Assembly: GCA_022865545.1 (NCBI GenBank)
Contig: JALHTA010000221.1
Location: 1-9,415 of the forward strand
Reading direction: 5' to 3'
DNA from: Actinomycetota bacterium
GTDB lineage: Bacteria > Actinomycetota > Humimicrobiia > Humimicrobiales > Humimicrobiaceae
Length of the DNA: 9,415 nt
Position 1 is the first letter of the stretch. Each line of letters begins with the position of its first letter. Position numbers and translations under genes: made by a program. The notes under the pieces were generated by a model that saw only the letters and a program-made list of their open reading frames with translations, ran no database searches and had not been told where the DNA came from. Shown piece after piece: positions 7,212 through 9,415 of the stretch.

Positions 7212-8338
7212 AAATATTAGGTCTTATTGACAAGAAAAATTTGATTCCCTGGCTGGATACTCTCAGTAAAGAATATAAAACATTTTTACCTGTACAGGAC
7301 ATAGAAGAGGCCCGCATAGATTTCATGGACTATGGTTACTTTGTCGAAAAGAGTGCTATAAAAGACAGTAAGGGTAAGTACAGGCTGAATTTTTCTGAAA
7401 AAACCAAGTTGAGCCCTAAAATGGTATTTTTTCCCGGTACGGAAAAATTCTTTGATTTTGAGTATGTCAAAGACACTAAAGACCCTGAAAATATAGACAC
7501 CAAAATAATCATCTCAGAAACAGAAGAAACAGAGATGCCAAAATTATTGTTCGGGTTAAAACCCTGTGATATTGCCGGTCTTAAAAGACTGGATGTATTT
7601 TATGGAGAGGGCCAAAATAAAGATAAATATTACCTGGATAAAAGAAAGAACAGCATAATTATTTCTATTGGGTGTAATAATCCCTTCCCCGACTGCTTCT
7701 GCACATCTGTTGGTGGAAATCCTTTCGATTTTAAAGATGCGGATATCGGCCTGGTGGAAATGGATAAAGGTTATGCTATTGTAAAAACCAGTGAAGAGGC
7801 AAAAAAGATTTTGGCGGGTAGTAAGAAGTTCATCAGTGACAGGTTTAAAGCAGAGGATGATGCAATTGCTATAACTGGGATAATAAAGAATTCCGAGGAA
7901 AAGATCAAAGAGTACTGGAAAGAAATCGGAAAAGATGAACTTACAAAAATAATGGACAGGTCAATGGATTCTGATGTTTGGAAGGAGATCACAGCTAAAT
8001 GCATAAGCTGTGCTGCCTGCACCTATGTTTGTCCCACCTGTTTTTGTTTTAATATCAGGGATGAGCAAAAAGGCCTGAAGGGGGAAAGATACAGGTGCTG
8101 GGACTACTGTATGAACAGTTATTATACTCTTGAGGCCAGTGGGCACAATCCCAGAGCAGATAAGAATAAAAGATATAGGAATAAAGTTAACTGTAAGTAC
8201 AATTACAATATTAAAAGAAGTAATAATATCTTCTGTGTCGGTTGTGGGAGATGTATTGAGGTTTGCCCGGTTTCAGTAGATATCAGAGAAGTTGTGGATA
8301 CTGTAATAGAAAATAATAAAAATTTGCAAGATACATAA
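7208..8338 (+). CDS. flxB: FlxB-like 4Fe-4S dicluster protein, sulfhydrogenase/anaerobic sulfite reductase beta-type
   Basis: This 376-residue protein resembles the HydB/HyhB beta subunit of sulfhydrogenases and AsrA. The N-terminal 260 residues contain KPCD (118-121), IGC (Cys156) and CFC (Cys163/165), an arrangement echoing flxC. The C-terminal part has CISCAACTYVCP (Cys265, 268, 271, 275) followed by TCFCF, then a CWDYC segment (Cys297/301), SGHNPR, and a second ferredoxin motif CVGCGRCIEVCP (Cys343, 346, 349, 353). In relatives this subunit carries electrons between the NAD(P)H-flavin subunit and the rest of the complex. No hydrogenase alpha/delta genes are present, which argues for FlxB rather than a sulfhydrogenase. 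AAAGAGGA lies 9 bases before the ATG, and the gene overlaps flxC by four bases. One oddity is that the histidine-lysine pair I expect before the second motif is Cys329-Lys330 here. Confidence 0.84.
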   Translation: MKILGLIDKKNLIPWLDTLSKEYKTFLPVQDIEEARIDFMDYGYFVEKSAIKDSKGKYRLNFSEKTKLSPKMVFFPGTEKFFDFEYVKDTKDPENIDTKIIISETEETEMPKLLFGLKPCDIAGLKRLDVFYGEGQNKDKYYLDKRKNSIIISIGCNNPFPDCFCTSVGGNPFDFKDADIGLVEMDKGYAIVKTSEEAKKILAGSKKFISDRFKAEDDAIAITGIIKNSEEKIKEYWKEIGKDELTKIMDRSMDSDVWKEITAKCISCAACTYVCPTCFCFNIRDEQKGLKGERYRCWDYCMNSYYTLEASGHNPRADKNKRYRNKVNCKYNYNIKRSNNIFCVGCGRCIEVCPVSVDIREVVDTVIENNKNLQDT

Positions 8339-8359
8339 ATATATCATCTTTTAAATAAA

Positions 8360-9235
8360 ATGAAGGGAAATAAAATTAATAAGGAAAATATTAACTCTGG
8401 TAATACTGGTAATCCATATCTACCAGAAATTGCTACTGTAAAAAAGATTATCAAAGAGACTCCGAACATTGTCTCTTTACAACTTGTAATAGATGATGAA
8501 AAGAAACGGAAGGACTTCATTTATGAGCCAGGCCAGGTCGGCCAGATATCAGTTTTTGGCTTTGGTGAATCGACCTTCGTTATCAATTCTTCAACATCAA
8601 ATAAAGATTTTTTGCAATTTTCAATTATGAAGGCAGGGGTTAATACCACTGCTATCCATAATCTGAGTGAAGGTGAAAAAGTAGGACTCAGGGCTCCTCT
8701 GGGAAACTGGTTTCCTTACAAGGAGATGGAAGGAAAAAAGATAATCTTTGTCGGAGGAGGAATAGGACTGGCTCCCTTGAGGCCGCTTATCTTTTATATG
8801 CTGGAAAACAAGGATAAATATGAAAAACTGACTTTACTTTCAGCAGCCAAAACTCCTGATGATTTCTGTTTTAAATACGATATCGAGTCCTGGGAAAAAT
8901 CTAAAGACATAGATATTATATCCACAATTGATACAGTCTGTACCGGATGGGATAAGGAAGTGGGGCTCTGCCCGAATGTTCTTGAAGTATTAAAGCCTTC
9001 ACCAGAAAACACTATAGCTATCGTTTGCGGCCCCCCCATCATGATAAAATATACCCTCGAGGTCCTTGATAGGCTGGAATTTAAAGAAGACATGATCTAT
9101 ACCACGCTCGAAAGAAGGATGAAATGCGGTGTCGGAAAATGCGGTAGATGTAATATAGGAGAAAAATTTGTATGCCTCGATGGCCCCGTTTTTTCCCTGA
9201 AAGAGTTAAACAGTTTATCAGAAGCCTTTATGTAA
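8360..9235 (+). CDS. flxA: FlxA-like FAD/NAD(P)H-binding oxidoreductase with C-terminal 2Fe-2S
   Basis: This 291-residue protein belongs to the ferredoxin-NADP reductase superfamily, in the branch with sulfhydrogenase gamma, AsrB, NfnA and PyrK. It has an FAD-binding beta-barrel (about 19-115, with PGQVGQ and TFVINSS where the usual FAD motif lies), a nucleotide-binding domain opening with VGGGIGLAPLR (131-141) and closing with CGPPIMIK (223-230), and a C-terminal [2Fe-2S] motif with Cys256, 261, 264 and 272. It is the likely entry or exit point for NADH or NADPH. Relatives usually begin at the NPYLPE segment, here residue 18. The first 17 residues are a low-complexity Asn/Lys-rich extension, and no ATG, GTG or TTG lies between, so the ATG is kept although no ribosome-binding site is seen. 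It follows flxB by 21 bases and closes the cluster. Confidence 0.88.
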   Translation: MKGNKINKENINSGNTGNPYLPEIATVKKIIKETPNIVSLQLVIDDEKKRKDFIYEPGQVGQISVFGFGESTFVINSSTSNKDFLQFSIMKAGVNTTAIHNLSEGEKVGLRAPLGNWFPYKEMEGKKIIFVGGGIGLAPLRPLIFYMLENKDKYEKLTLLSAAKTPDDFCFKYDIESWEKSKDIDIISTIDTVCTGWDKEVGLCPNVLEVLKPSPENTIAIVCGPPIMIKYTLEVLDRLEFKEDMIYTTLERRMKCGVGKCGRCNIGEKFVCLDGPVFSLKELNSLSEAFM

Positions 9236-9348
9236 ATAGTGGCAGAGGCACGTTTAATTACCTTTCAACCCTAATCAATTTTCATTAATAGAATTAATCA
9301 ATTTAATATTAGTTTTGTGGTTATATAATACGATTAATATTTAGAATT

Positions 9349-9415
9349 TGGTGGGCCCACCAGGACTTGAACCTGGGACCTCCGCATTATGAGTGCGCTG
9401 CTCTAACCAACTGAG
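9349..9415 (-). tRNA. tRNA with CAT anticodon, probably tRNA-Ile2 (5' end off the window)
   Basis: Read on the minus strand, the 67 bases start inside the D-stem and run through the D-loop, an anticodon loop CTCATAA, variable loop, T-arm (CCAGG-TTCAAGT-CCTGG), acceptor strand TGGGCCC, discriminator A and an encoded CCA. About ten bases of the 5' end are outside. CAT serves Met or, after lysidine modification, the AUA isoleucine codon. The visible acceptor strand implies C4-G69 and C5-G68 pairs, which favour recognition by lysidine synthase (TilS) in E. coli, so I lean to Ile2; ATA codons are common in this window. Elongator Met remains possible. The base of the anticodon stem has a G27-G43 mismatch. 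The gene converges on flxA, and the 113 bases between (9236-9348) are AT-rich with no clear terminator. Confidence 0.9.

Noticed and set aside
7208..9235. flxB and flxA as subunits of a NiFe sulfhydrogenase or of anaerobic sulfite reductase
   Set aside because: No hydrogenase alpha/delta gene and no siroheme sulfite reductase AsrC gene follow. The order after hdrCBA and the MvhD-like gene matches the Flx arrangement.
9236..9348. Terminator between flxA and the tRNA gene
   Set aside because: The region holds TAATCAATTT twice (9272 and 9295) and several ATTAAT words, but no stable stem followed by a T-tract on either strand.
9349..9415. tRNA 3' end as an attachment site of an integrated element covering the hdr-flx cluster
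   Set aside because: I saw no second copy of the tRNA 3' sequence in the window, no integrase gene, and no shift in codon use; the cluster looks like ordinary metabolic DNA.

Overview
The window is AT-rich bacterial DNA. It is dominated by one seven-gene, same-strand cluster (837-9235) coding for a soluble iron-sulfur flavoprotein complex of the HdrABC-FlxABCD type (heterodisulfide reductase-like core plus flavin oxidoreductase). Bacterial signs are the end of a two-component histidine kinase gene, Shine-Dalgarno sites, and a tRNA gene with an encoded CCA end. Arg codons AGA/AGG and the Ile codon ATA are used heavily. With oxygen-sensitive enzymology throughout, this suggests a strict anaerobe, perhaps a fermenter, acetogen-like organism or syntroph from a low-GC uncultured lineage. 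The sequence does not let me name the phylum.

Layout. Positions 1-425 hold the C-terminal ATP-binding half of a histidine kinase cut by the window edge. Positions 426-836 carry no convincing gene: there is a short minus-strand stretch that reads like protein, a perfect AT-rich inverted repeat, and a possible promoter just before the cluster. Then come hdrC (837-1376), hdrB (1376-2374), hdrA (2371-5763), flxD/mvhD-like (5830-6243), flxC (6240-7211), flxB (7208-8338) and flxA (8360-9235). Four of the six junctions overlap by 1-4 bases, so the cluster is almost certainly one transcription unit with translational coupling. The end (9349-9415) is a truncated, convergent tRNA gene with anticodon CAT, probably the Ile2 type.

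How the parts fit (inference from families). FlxA would take hydride from NAD(P)H onto FAD and a 2Fe-2S centre. FlxB and FlxC, ferredoxin-like relatives of sulfhydrogenase and F420-hydrogenase beta subunits, would wire electrons to FlxD (2Fe-2S), which docks on HdrA. HdrA carries the flavin at which bifurcation is expected, sending one electron to low-potential ferredoxin and one through HdrC to the two noncubane clusters of HdrB, where an unidentified disulfide would be reduced. No hydrogenase catalytic subunit, formate dehydrogenase or alcohol dehydrogenase lies in the window.

The most notable point is HdrA. At 1130 residues it contains a whole GltD/NfnB-like NAD(P)H oxidoreductase unit of about 480 residues, inserted between two iron-sulfur motifs of an otherwise ordinary HdrA. 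FlxA is in turn related to NfnA/PyrK. The cluster therefore seems to combine both halves of an Nfn-type transhydrogenase with an Hdr core, giving three predicted flavin sites and two or three nucleotide sites in one complex. Large HdrA proteins of this kind are known from anaerobic bacteria, but the function of the insert is, to my knowledge, not settled.
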